Shown piece after piece: positions 1 through 8,228 of a stretch of DNA of 64,000 bases. This DNA is from Allostella sp. ATCC 35155 (GTDB lineage Bacteria > Pseudomonadota > Alphaproteobacteria > ATCC43930 > Allostellaceae). The notes beneath the pieces are model-generated. The model saw only the letters and a program-made list of their open reading frames with translations, was not told the DNA's origin and did no database searches. The DNA lies in assembly GCA_006738865.1 (NCBI GenBank), contig AP019701.1:3282001-3346000 (forward strand), given 5' to 3'. How positions within the stretch are numbered: position 1 is the stretch's first letter; each line of letters opens with the position of its first letter. The translations under genes were made by a program, and so were the position numbers.

Positions 1-2
1 TG

Positions 3-725
3 TGGCGGCGGATGGCCTATTTCGGCGACACGCTGGCCCATGCCGCCCTGCTCGGCGTCGCGCTGGGCTATCTCCTCGACATCGAACTGGCGATCGGCGT
101 CGTCGCGACCTCGATGGCGCTGGCCCTGCTGCTCGTCGTCGTCGAGCGGCGGCGGCTGGTCCCGACCGACACGCTGCTCGGCATCCTGGCGCATAGCGGC
201 CTTGCCATCGGCCTCGTCGTCATCGCCTTCGTCGAGACCCTGCGCGTCGACCTGATGGCCTACCTGTTCGGCGACCTGCTGGCGGTGACATCGGGCGACC
301 TGTGGTGGATCGCCGGCGCGGCCGCCATCGCCCTGCCGCTCGTCGCCTGGGCCTGGCGCCCGCTGGTCGCGACCACGGTCAGCGAGGACATGGCCGCGGT
401 CGAGGGCGTGCCGATCGTGGTCGTGCGCCTCCTCTTCCCCGCGCTGCTGGCGCTGGTCGTCGCCGTCGCCATGAAGGTGGTCGGCGTGCTGCTGGTGACG
501 GCCCTGCTGATCCTGCCGGCCGCCGCCGCGCGCCGGCTGTCGCGCACGCCCGAGGCCATGGCGCTCGGCGCCGCCCTGATCGGGTCGGCCTCGGTCGGCG
601 GCGGCCTCGCCATGTCGCTCGAGTGGGACACGCCCGCCGGCCCCTCGGCGGTCGTCGTCGCCCTTGCTATCTTCCTCGCCATGATCAGCCTGCCGCGGCG
701 GCCCGCCGGTCGCCGCGCGCACTAA
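3..725 (+). CDS. znuB: zinc ABC transporter permease, 5' end outside window
   Basis: This is the membrane permease of the ZnuABC high-affinity zinc importer (ABC-3 family). The reading frame is open from the first bases of the window. The residues just before the first internal Met (Trp-Arg-Arg) match the ZnuB stretch WRRMAYFGDTLAHAALLG, so the true start lies upstream and roughly 20-40 residues are missing. Several hydrophobic helices follow, including the conserved loop around LFGDLLAV and the helix KVVGVLLVTALLILPAAAA. A COG0523 metal GTPase follows 45 bp downstream on the same strand, which fits a zinc-homeostasis locus with znuA/znuC upstream. A TATAAT hexamer just after the stop is visible but has no clear -35. 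Confidence 0.9.
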   Translation, partial: WRRMAYFGDTLAHAALLGVALGYLLDIELAIGVVATSMALALLLVVVERRRLVPTDTLLGILAHSGLAIGLVVIAFVETLRVDLMAYLFGDLLAVTSGDLWWIAGAAAIALPLVAWAWRPLVATTVSEDMAAVEGVPIVVVRLLFPALLALVVAVAMKVVGVLLVTALLILPAAAARRLSRTPEAMALGAALIGSASVGGGLAMSLEWDTPAGPSAVVVALAIFLAMISLPRRPAGRRAH

Positions 726-770
726 CCATATAATCTGACAGGCCCCACCCCAGCCCCAGGACCCCGCCCC

Positions 771-1922
771 ATGTCGACCGCAAGCCAGCCATCGACCAGC
801 CGCCTGCCCATTTCCGTCATCACCGGCTTCCTCGGTAGCGGCAAGACGACGCTGCTGAACCGCCTGTTGCAGCACCCCGGCATGGACCGGACCGCCGTCC
901 TCATCAACGAGTTCGGCGAGATCGGCATCGACCACGCGCTCGTCCGCCAGTCGAGCGAGGACATCGTCCTGCTGAACAGCGGCTGCCTGTGCTGCACCGT
1001 CCGCGGCGACATGGTCGACACCCTGCGCGACCTCTATGTGAAACGCGTCCGCGGCGAGATTCCCGAGTTCGAGCGCGTCGTCATCGAGACGACCGGCCTC
1101 GCCGATCCCGCCCCGATCCTGCACACGCTGATGACCGACCCCCTGCTGTCGGAGCGCTTCCGGCTCGACGGCGTCGTCACCACCATCGACGCGGCCGTCG
1201 GCATGAGCGAACTCGACCAGCACGTCGAATCCGTGAAGCAGGCGGCCGTCGCCGACCGCCTCGTCCTGACCAAGACCGACCTCGTCGACGACGGCGCGCG
1301 CCAGGCATTGGAGCGGCGGCTGCACCAGATCAATCCGGGCGCGCCGCTGCTGCCGGTCGTGATGGGCGAGATCGATCCGGCCCGTCTGTTCGACGCCGGT
1401 CTGTGGAACCCGGAGACCAAGACTCCGGACGTCGCGCGCTGGCTGCGCGAGGAGGCCTACGAGGGCGGCCCCGGTCACGACCACCACCATGGCCACGATC
1501 ACGGCCATGGGCATGGGCATGGGCATGAGCATGGGCACGACCATGGCCACCATCACCATGGGCACGACCACGGGCAGGATCCGCACGACGTCAACCGCCA
1601 CGACGACCGCATCCGCGCCTTCTGCTTCACCGCCGACAAGCCGATCCCCTGGTCGACCTTCACGCTGTGGATGGAGCTGCTGGCCTCGTCCGGCGGCGAG
1701 AATCTCCTACGGGTGAAGGGCCTCGTGAACATCGCGGAATCGGACAAGCCGGTCGTCATCCACGGCGTCCAGCACGTCTTCCACCCGCCGCTCATCCTCG
1801 ACGCATGGCCGAGCGAGGACCAGCGCTCGCGCCTCGTCTTCATCACCCGGGACATCGAGCGGGCGACGATCGAGAAGCTCTTCAACGCGCTGGTGGCGGA
1901 GGAAGGCGGGGAACGCACCTGA
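771..1922 (+). CDS. COG0523 (CobW/Zng-type) metallochaperone GTPase with His-rich insert
   Basis: A 383-residue G3E-family GTPase. It has the P-loop GFLGSGKTT at residues 19-27, the family metal-binding motif CLCC (C72, C74, C75), ETTGLADP, and the base-recognition motif TKTD, followed by a C-terminal CobW domain ending in FITRD. Between the two domains lies a His/Gly/Asp-rich run (about residues 237-272, nt 1478-1585) with some twenty histidines, typical of members that bind or store zinc. The position directly behind znuB supports a role in delivering zinc under starvation. The paralogous cobalamin (CobW) or nitrile-hydratase activator roles are less likely because no such genes are nearby. 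I did not find a convincing Zur operator in the 45-bp gap. Confidence 0.9.
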   Translation: MSTASQPSTSRLPISVITGFLGSGKTTLLNRLLQHPGMDRTAVLINEFGEIGIDHALVRQSSEDIVLLNSGCLCCTVRGDMVDTLRDLYVKRVRGEIPEFERVVIETTGLADPAPILHTLMTDPLLSERFRLDGVVTTIDAAVGMSELDQHVESVKQAAVADRLVLTKTDLVDDGARQALERRLHQINPGAPLLPVVMGEIDPARLFDAGLWNPETKTPDVARWLREEAYEGGPGHDHHHGHDHGHGHGHGHEHGHDHGHHHHGHDHGQDPHDVNRHDDRIRAFCFTADKPIPWSTFTLWMELLASSGGENLLRVKGLVNIAESDKPVVIHGVQHVFHPPLILDAWPSEDQRSRLVFITRDIERATIEKLFNALVAEEGGERT

Positions 1923-2001
1923 CCGGCGAGACGTTCGCGAATAACCCGCCGGCCCCACGCGTTGTCGATGCAGGGGACGCCTGGAACGAGGAGAGCCCGC
2001 G

Positions 2002-2781
2002 ATGAAACGCCTGCTGGCAGCCCTGGGGCTGGCCGTGATCACCGCCCTGCCGGCTGCGGCGCCGGCTGCCGCCCAGTCGCAGGGATGGGTGACGACGCAC
2101 GTCAACCTGCGCTCCGGCCCGGGCACCATGTACCCGCCGGTCCTCGTCATTCCCGCCGGCGCGCCGGTCGGCGTGTTCGGTTGCATCGAGGGCTATGGCT
2201 GGTGCGACGTCGCCTATGGCGAGGCGCGCGGCTTCGTCGCCGGCAGCCTGCTGTCGTTCCAGTACCGCGACACCCGCCGCCCGGTCGTCGAGATCGGACC
2301 GGAGGTCGCGCTGCCGATCATCGCCTTCGCGCTCGGCAGCTACTGGGACAACCACTATCGCGGCCGCTCCTTCTATCGCGAGCGCGACCGCTGGGACCAT
2401 CGTTACCGGGCGGCGCCGCCGCCGGTCCGCTATCGGCCGCCGCCGGCCTATCGCCCCCCGCCGGCCTATCGCCCCCCGCCGCGGCGCGCCTACGAAGTGG
2501 ATCGTCCGCGGCCGCCGGTCTACCGGCCCGACTATCGCGACGACCGACGCAGGATCGACAACGACCGGCGGCGCGACTTCGATCGCCGGGCTCCCGAGCG
2601 CCGCCGCGAGGTCGAGCGCCGACCCGACCGCCGGCCGGACTATCGGCCCGAGCCGCCGCGCCGCGTCGACCCTCGCCTCGTGCGCCCGGACGGCAGTCCG
2701 CGCGGCGTCAGCGGCGGCCAGACCGAGCGCGACGCGCAGCGCTTCAACCGCCAGAGTCGCGGGGCGCAGCCCGGCGAGTAG
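2002..2781 (+). CDS. secreted SH3-domain protein with Pro/Arg-rich tail
   Basis: A 259-residue exported protein. The N-terminus is a classical signal peptide (Lys-Arg, then a hydrophobic core ending near AAAQ at residue 25). It is followed by a bacterial SH3 (SH3b/YgiM-like) domain with the typical start [14 protein letters not shown] and the GWC core. The C-terminal half is low-complexity: three repeats of YRPPPA type at about residues 148-166, then a long Arg/Asp/Pro-rich tail. Such proteins usually act at the cell envelope, but no catalytic domain is present. A GGAGAG-type ribosome site precedes the ATG. The last 38 bp overlap the 3' end of convergent soxR. Confidence 0.8.
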   Translation: MKRLLAALGLAVITALPAAAPAAAQSQGWVTTHVNLRSGPGTMYPPVLVIPAGAPVGVFGCIEGYGWCDVAYGEARGFVAGSLLSFQYRDTRRPVVEIGPEVALPIIAFALGSYWDNHYRGRSFYRERDRWDHRYRAAPPPVRYRPPPAYRPPPAYRPPPRRAYEVDRPRPPVYRPDYRDDRRRIDNDRRRDFDRRAPERRREVERRPDRRPDYRPEPPRRVDPRLVRPDGSPRGVSGGQTERDAQRFNRQSRGAQPGE

Positions 2782-3319
2782 CCGGTCCCCGCCTCTTCTC
2801 GCCTGGAGGGCGCCCCGGCTCGGCCGCGGCGCCCTCTTCGCGTCCGGAGCCCGCGCGCTCCAGCAGCCACGCGCCGCAGCCGGTTGACGCGGCCCGATCG
2901 CCGGGATTGCGCAGGGGGCACACCCGCAGCGACAGGCAGCCGCAGCCGATGCAGCCGGTCAGGCTGTCGCGCAGGCAGGTGAGGCGGGCGATGCGGCGAT
3001 CGAGTTCGTCGCGCCATGCGGCCGACATGCGGGCCCAGTCGGCCGCCGTCGGTGGGCGCCCGTCGGGCAGCGCCGCCAGCGCCTCGCCGACCGACGCCAG
3101 CGGAATACCCAGCGCCTGCGCCGCCTTGATGACCGCGACCCGCCGCAGGACCGCGCGCGGATAGCGGCGCTGATTGCCGGAACTGCGGCGGCTGGCGATC
3201 AGCCCCCTCGCCTCCCAGAAATGCAGCGTCGACACCGCCACCCCGGCGCGCGCGGCGACCTCTCCCACCGACAGTTCGGACGGCGCCGCAGCGGCGGCGC
3301 CCGTTGCAGATCGTTTCAT
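2744..3319 (-). CDS. soxR: SoxR redox-sensing MerR-family activator
   Basis: A MerR-family regulator of 191 residues from the ATG at 3319. An upstream in-frame TTG at 3337 lies inside the operator, so it was not used. The N-terminal winged helix reads [26 protein letters not shown]. The dimerisation helix follows, and then the [2Fe-2S] ligand cluster [12 protein letters not shown]: Cys123, Cys126, Cys128 and Cys134, with the exact SoxR spacing C-X2-C-X-C-X5-C. SoxR responds to redox-cycling drugs and superoxide. The protein extends about 40 residues past the usual end with an Arg/Gly/Pro-rich tail that overlaps the convergent SH3 gene. It is divergent from an RND efflux operon with a SoxR box between them. 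Confidence 0.93.
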   Translation of the reverse strand: MKRSATGAAAAAPSELSVGEVAARAGVAVSTLHFWEARGLIASRRSSGNQRRYPRAVLRRVAVIKAAQALGIPLASVGEALAALPDGRPPTAADWARMSAAWRDELDRRIARLTCLRDSLTGCIGCGCLSLRVCPLRNPGDRAASTGCGAWLLERAGSGREEGAAAEPGRPPGEKRRGPATRRAAPRDSGG

Positions 3320-3327
3320 CTTCACTC

Positions 3328-3358
3328 TTGACCTCAAGCGCGCTTGAGGTCGTATCAG
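3328..3358 (+). promoter_or_regulatory. SoxR box within a 19-bp-spaced promoter
   Basis: The 18-bp perfect palindrome CCTCAAGCGCGCTTGAGG at 3332-3349 matches the SoxR operator pattern (CCTCAAgttaACTTGAGG). It lies between a -35 TTGACC (3328-3333) and a -10 TATCAG (3353-3358) on the plus strand, a 19-bp spacer, which is the overlong spacing that MerR-family activators correct by twisting DNA. The promoter points at the RND efflux operon. The soxR start is only 13 bp away on the other side, so bound SoxR may also affect its own expression. Confidence 0.93.
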
Positions 3359-3685
3359 CCGTCGCGGCGGGCGACCAGCCGGTTGCTGCGATCGTTCCCG
3401 ACCGCCCGATCACGGTTTCGCGAGGTTCTGCATTAACCCGATGTAATCTCGCGGCCGACGCCGTATCTGACGTGCCAACCCTGGGCGGAGAATTCCGCCA
3501 GGTGAAATCCGGATCCGCCGTTCGGACATCGCTCCGACCGGTGCGACCGGATCTCCCAGGTAATCGACGAAACCACCAGCCCGGCATAAGCGACCCAACG
3601 ATCGGGATCCGCCCCGCCACTGCACGGCAGCGCCGCCAACGCTGCCGCCCTTCGCCGACCACTCAAGTATTCCGGAGTTCGCCCC
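3359..3685 (+). promoter_or_regulatory. long leader between SoxR promoter and efflux operon
   Basis: About 330 bp without a convincing gene, presumably the 5' untranslated leader of the efflux operon if transcription starts at the SoxR promoter. A short hairpin is visible at 3480-3502: arms GGCGGA (3484-3489) and TCCGCC (3494-3499) around GAAT, extended by CCT/AGG with one bulged G. Its role, as operator or attenuator, is unknown. No riboswitch class was recognised. Confidence 0.4.
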
Positions 3686-4876
3686 ATGGGGTTCGTTTCC
3701 GTCCGCACCGTTCTCATCGCAGCGGGAGTCGTGGCAGCCGTCGGCGCCGGCAGCGGCGCCGTCCTGTCGGCCCTTCAGGAGGACGCGCCCGCCGCCACCG
3801 CGCCGGCCGCGCCGGCGCCCGTGCCGGTTTCCGTCGCATCGGTGATCGCGCGCGACGTCACCCTCTGGAGCGAGTTCTCCGGCCGGCTGGAGGCGATCGA
3901 CCGGGTCGATATCCGCCCGCGGGTCACCGGCTCGGTACAGGCCGTCCATTTCCGCGAAGGCGCCCTGGTGCAGCGCGGCGACCGGCTCTTCACCATCGAC
4001 CCGGCCCCGTACGAGACCGAGATCCAGCGCCTGACGGCGCAGGTGCTGGCGGCGCAGTCGCGCCTCGCCCTCACCCGGCGCGAGCAGGAGCGCGGCCAGC
4101 AGATGCTCCGCTCCGGCATGGCCGCCATCTCGCAGGCGAACCAGGACCAGCGCGTCAACGCCTTCCGCGAGGCCGAGGCCAACCTGCGCACGGCCGAGGC
4201 GGCCCTCGCCGCGGCCCGGCTCGACCTCGGCTACACGCAGATTCACGCCCCGATCGCCGGCCGCGTCGGCAAGGTCGAGGTGACCGTCGGCAACCTCGTG
4301 GCGGCGGGCGCCGGGGGCGCGGTCCTGACCACGATCGTCTCCGTCGACCCCATCTACGCGGCCTTCAGCGCCGACGAGGACGTGGTGACGCGCGCCATCG
4401 CCGGACTGCCGCCGGGCATGGATTCGACCCAGGCGCTCGACCGCATCCCGGTCGAGATGGAGACCGCCGGCAGCGAAGGCCGGCCGGTCCGCGGCCGCCT
4501 GCAGCTCATCGACAACCAGATCGACCCCGGCACCGGCACGGTGCGGATGCGCGCGGTGTTCGACAACCCCGGCGGCCGGCTGATGCCGGGCCAGTTCGCC
4601 CGCCTGCGCATGGGCAGCGCCGAGGCCCAGGCCGCGATCCTGGTCACCGAGCGGGCCGTCGGCACCGACCAGGGGCGCAAGTTCGTCATGGTCGTCGGCG
4701 ACGACGGCAAGGCCGCCTATCGCGAGGTGGTCCTGGGGCCGTCCGTCGACGGGCTGCGCGTCGTGCGCTCCGGCCTGAAGGCGGGCGAGCGGATCGTCGT
4801 CAACGGCCTGCACCGGGTCCGTCCGGGTGCCGCCGTCCAGCCCCAGATCGTGGCCATGGCGCCCGAGGCGCGCTGA
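3686..4876 (+). CDS. RND efflux periplasmic adaptor (MexE/AcrA-like)
   Basis: A 396-residue membrane-fusion protein that would link the RND pump to an outer-membrane channel. It has an N-terminal membrane anchor or signal (residues 7-28), a barrel-sandwich half starting SGRLEAIDRVDIRPRVTGSVQAVHFREGALVQRGDRLFTIDP, an alpha-helical hairpin with a Gln/Arg-rich heptad pattern (about 110-175), the second lipoyl half DLGYTQIHAPIAGRVGKVEVTVGNLV, a beta-barrel and a membrane-proximal domain. The pump gene follows after 33 bp, so the two form an operon. No outer-membrane factor gene is adjacent, so a channel encoded elsewhere must be shared. Induction through the upstream SoxR box is expected. Confidence 0.92.
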   Translation: MGFVSVRTVLIAAGVVAAVGAGSGAVLSALQEDAPAATAPAAPAPVPVSVASVIARDVTLWSEFSGRLEAIDRVDIRPRVTGSVQAVHFREGALVQRGDRLFTIDPAPYETEIQRLTAQVLAAQSRLALTRREQERGQQMLRSGMAAISQANQDQRVNAFREAEANLRTAEAALAAARLDLGYTQIHAPIAGRVGKVEVTVGNLVAAGAGGAVLTTIVSVDPIYAAFSADEDVVTRAIAGLPPGMDSTQALDRIPVEMETAGSEGRPVRGRLQLIDNQIDPGTGTVRMRAVFDNPGGRLMPGQFARLRMGSAEAQAAILVTERAVGTDQGRKFVMVVGDDGKAAYREVVLGPSVDGLRVVRSGLKAGERIVVNGLHRVRPGAAVQPQIVAMAPEAR

Positions 4877-4909
4877 GCCTCCCCTGCCGAGCCGTCCGGG
4901 AACCGAGCC

Positions 4910-7900
4910 ATGAACATCTCCAACTTCTTCATCGACCGGCCGATCTTCGCCGGCGTCCTGTCGCTGCTGATCTTCCTGGGCGGTCTCATCTCCCTGGTCG
5001 GGATGCCGATCTCGGAATATCCCGAGGTGGTGCCGCCCTCGGTCATCGTCCGCGCGACCTATCCCGGCGCCAGCCCCAAGGTCATCGCGGAGACGGTCGC
5101 GACGCCGATCGAGGAGGCGATCAACGGCGTCGAGGGCATGCTCTACATGAGCAGCCAGGGCACGACCGACGGGCTGATGACGCTGACCGTCACCTTCGCC
5201 CTCGGCACCGACCCCGACAAGGCGCAGCAGCTCGTCCAGAACCGCGTCTCGCAAGCCGAACCGCGCCTGCCGCAGGAGGTGCGGACGCTGGGCGTCACCA
5301 CGGTCAAAAGTTCGCCCGACCTGATGATGGTCGTCCATCTCGTCTCGCCCAACGGGCGCTACGACACGACCTATCTGCGCAACTACGGCGTCATCAACGT
5401 CAAGGACCGGCTCGCCCGCATCCCCGGCGTCGGCGACGTCCAGCTGTTCGGCGCCGGCGACTATTCGATGCGGGTCTGGCTCGATCCGCAGCGGGTGGCC
5501 GAGTACGGCCTCTCCGCCGGCGACATCGTGCGCGAGATCCGCGCCCAGAACGTCCAGGCGGCGGCCGGCATCGTCGGTGCATCGCCCGGCGTGCCCGGCA
5601 TCGACCTGCAGCTCTCGGTCAATGCCCAGGGACGGCTGCGCAGCCCCGAGGAGTTCGGCGAGATCGTCGTGAAGGCCGGCGCGGACGGCCAGATCGTGCG
5701 CCTGCGCGACGTCGCCCGCATCGATCTCGGCGCGGCCGACTATGCGCTCCGCTCGCTGCTCGACAACCAGCCCGCCGCCGCGATCCCGATCTTCCAGGCC
5801 CCCGGCTCCAACGCCATCCGCATCGCCGACCAGGTCCGCACGGTGATGGAGGAAATCCGGCAGAACATGCCGGAGGGGGTCGACTACTCGATCGTCTACG
5901 ACACGACCAAGTTCGTGCGCGCTTCGATCGACGCCGTCGTCCACACGCTGCTCGAGGCGGTGCTGCTCGTCGTCCTCGTCGTCATCGTCTTCCTGCAGAC
6001 CTGGCGGGCCTCGATCATCCCGCTGCTGGCGGTGCCGGTCTCGATCATCGGCACCTTCGCGGTGATGCAGCTCTTCGGATTCTCGGTGAACGCGCTGACG
6101 CTGTTCGGGCTGGTGCTGGCGATCGGCATCGTCGTCGACGACGCCATCGTCGTGGTCGAGAACGTCGAGCGCAACATCGAGAACGGGCTGGCGCCGCGGG
6201 AGGCCGCCTACCGCGCCATGCGGGAGGTGTCCGGGCCGATCATCGCGATCGCGCTGGTGCTGTGCGCGGTCTTCGTGCCGCTCGCCTTCATCACCGGCCT
6301 GACCGGCCAGTTCTACAAGCAGTTCGCGCTGACGATCGCGATCTCGACCGTGATCTCCGCCATCAATTCCCTCACCCTCTCGCCGGCCCTGGCGGCGGTG
6401 CTGCTGAAGCCGCACGGCGCGCCGCGGGACCTCCCGACCCGCGTCCTCGACTTCCTCTTCGGCTGGTTCTTCCGCGGCTTCAACCGCGCCTTCGGACGTG
6501 GCATCCGGGCCTATGGCACGGGCGTGCGCGGGGTCATCGCCGGCCGCGTCGTCATGTTCGTCCTCTATCTCGGGCTGGTCGGCCTCACCGTCGTCGTCTT
6601 CCGGGCGGTGCCGGGCGGCTTCGTGCCGGCCCAGGACAAGCAGTACCTGGTCGGCTTCGCCCAGCTGCCCAACGGCGCCACGCTGGACCGCACCGAGGCG
6701 GTCATCCACCGCATGAGCGAGATCGCGCTGGCCCATCCCGGCGTCGAGGGCGCGGTCGCCTTCCCCGGCCTGTCGATCGCCGGCTTCACCAACAGCTCGA
6801 ACGCCGGCGTCGTCTTCGTCACGCTCAAGGACTTCGACCGGCGCACGACGCCGGACATGAGCGGGATGGCGATCGCGGGTGCCCTCAACCAGCAGTTCGC
6901 CGGCATCGAGGACGCCTTCATCGCGATGTTCCCGCCGCCGCCGGTCCAGGGCCTCGGCACCATCGGCGGCTTCAAGCTGCAGATCGAGGATCGCGCCGGC
7001 CTCGGCTACGAGGCGCTCGATGCCGCGACCAAGGCCTTCCTCGCCGCCGCCGCCAAGGCTCCGGAGATCGCCGGCCTCTTCACCAGCTTCCAGCTCAACG
7101 TGCCCCAGCTCGACCTCGACATAGACCGGGTCAAGGCACGCCAGCTCGGGGTGTCGCTGACCGACCTGTTCGAGACGATGCAGGTCTATCTCGGCTCGGT
7201 CTATGTCAACGACTTCAACCTCTTCGGCCGCACCTACTCGGTCCGCGTCCAGGCCGACGCCCCCTTCCGGGCCCGCGCCCAAGATATCGGCCGCCTCGAG
7301 GTGCGCTCGACCACGGGCGAGATGGTGCCGCTGTCGGCGGTGGTGCGCATCCGCGAGACCGCCGGCCCCGACCGGGCGATGCGCTACAACGGCTTCCTCT
7401 CCGCCGACGTCAATGCCGGCCCGGCGCCCGGCTTCTCCTCGGGCGAGGCGCAGGCGGCGATCCGGCGGATCGCGGCCGAGACCCTGCCCCAGGGCATCGA
7501 CTTCGAATGGACCGACCTCACCTACCAGGAGATCATCGCCGGCGACTCCTCCGCCTGGGTGTTCCCGCTGGCGGTGCTGCTCGTCTTCCTGGTGCTGGCG
7601 GCCCAGTACGAGAGCCTGACCCTGCCGATCTCGATCATCCTGATCGTCCCGACTGGGCTGCTGGCCGCCATGACCGGCGTCTGGCTGCAGCAGGGCGACA
7701 ACAACATCTTCACCCAGATCGGGCTGGTGGTGCTGGTCGGCCTGTCGGCGAAGAACGCCATCCTCATCGTCGAGTTCGCGCGCGAACTCGAATATGCCGG
7801 GCGAACGCCGCGCGAGGCGGCGGTCGAGGCGAGTCGGCTGCGCCTGCGCCCGATCCTGATGACCTCGCTCGCCTTCGTCATGGGCGTGGTGCCGCTGGTC

Positions 7901-8113
7901 ATCTCGACCGGAGCCGGCGCCGAGATGCGCCAGGCGATGGGCATCGCGGTGTTCGCCGGCATGATCGGCGTCACCTTCTTCGGCCTGTTCCTGACGCCGG
8001 TCTTCTACGTCCTCATGCGCCGCCTCGCCGGCAATCGGCCGCTGAAGCGGCATGGCGCGCCGCCCCCCGCCGAGGCGGCGGTGCCACACGCGCTGACGCA
8101 GCCGGCCGAGTAG
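4910..8113 (+). CDS. HAE-1 RND multidrug efflux transporter, MexF-like
   Basis: A 1067-residue inner-membrane proton/drug antiporter. It has the normal HAE-1 length and order: TM1 (FIDRPIFAGVLSLLIFLGG), the porter domain, TM2-6, a second periplasmic loop, then TM8-12. The proton-relay residues are present: Asp410-Asp411 in TM4 (GIVVDDAIVVVENVERN) and Lys948 in TM10 (GLSAKNAILIVEF). Many stretches, such as EYPEVVPPSVIVRATYPGA and NVKDRLARIPGVGDVQLFG, resemble MexF more than AcrB or MexB. It is transcribed with the adaptor 33 bp upstream. SoxR-controlled RND pumps in other bacteria export redox-active compounds such as phenazines; the substrate here is unknown. Confidence 0.95.
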   Translation: MNISNFFIDRPIFAGVLSLLIFLGGLISLVGMPISEYPEVVPPSVIVRATYPGASPKVIAETVATPIEEAINGVEGMLYMSSQGTTDGLMTLTVTFALGTDPDKAQQLVQNRVSQAEPRLPQEVRTLGVTTVKSSPDLMMVVHLVSPNGRYDTTYLRNYGVINVKDRLARIPGVGDVQLFGAGDYSMRVWLDPQRVAEYGLSAGDIVREIRAQNVQAAAGIVGASPGVPGIDLQLSVNAQGRLRSPEEFGEIVVKAGADGQIVRLRDVARIDLGAADYALRSLLDNQPAAAIPIFQAPGSNAIRIADQVRTVMEEIRQNMPEGVDYSIVYDTTKFVRASIDAVVHTLLEAVLLVVLVVIVFLQTWRASIIPLLAVPVSIIGTFAVMQLFGFSVNALTLFGLVLAIGIVVDDAIVVVENVERNIENGLAPREAAYRAMREVSGPIIAIALVLCAVFVPLAFITGLTGQFYKQFALTIAISTVISAINSLTLSPALAAVLLKPHGAPRDLPTRVLDFLFGWFFRGFNRAFGRGIRAYGTGVRGVIAGRVVMFVLYLGLVGLTVVVFRAVPGGFVPAQDKQYLVGFAQLPNGATLDRTEAVIHRMSEIALAHPGVEGAVAFPGLSIAGFTNSSNAGVVFVTLKDFDRRTTPDMSGMAIAGALNQQFAGIEDAFIAMFPPPPVQGLGTIGGFKLQIEDRAGLGYEALDAATKAFLAAAAKAPEIAGLFTSFQLNVPQLDLDIDRVKARQLGVSLTDLFETMQVYLGSVYVNDFNLFGRTYSVRVQADAPFRARAQDIGRLEVRSTTGEMVPLSAVVRIRETAGPDRAMRYNGFLSADVNAGPAPGFSSGEAQAAIRRIAAETLPQGIDFEWTDLTYQEIIAGDSSAWVFPLAVLLVFLVLAAQYESLTLPISIILIVPTGLLAAMTGVWLQQGDNNIFTQIGLVVLVGLSAKNAILIVEFARELEYAGRTPREAAVEASRLRLRPILMTSLAFVMGVVPLVISTGAGAEMRQAMGIAVFAGMIGVTFFGLFLTPVFYVLMRRLAGNRPLKRHGAPPPAEAAVPHALTQPAE

Positions 8114-8120
8114 ACCCAAG

Positions 8121-8150
8121 CCGGGGCCGCCTCTCGCGGGGCGGCCCCGG
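8121..8150 (+). terminator. GC-rich hairpin after RND operon
   Basis: A perfect 11-bp stem (CCGGGGCCGCC at 8121-8131 with GGCGGCCCCGG at 8140-8150) around an 8-nt loop, 7 bp after the pump stop codon. It has no T-run, so it may be a weak or Rho-assisted terminator. Confidence 0.65.
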
Positions 8151-8228
8151 GCCATGCGCTGCCCGCATCCTGGGCATGTTGCCTGCGATGGTTGCATCGC
8201 CGGGCCGCCGGCCGGACAATCCGCCACG

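Noticed and set aside
728-770. Independent promoter for the COG0523 gene at a TATAAT word
   Set aside because: There is no -35 element at the proper distance, and the gene is probably co-transcribed with znuB.
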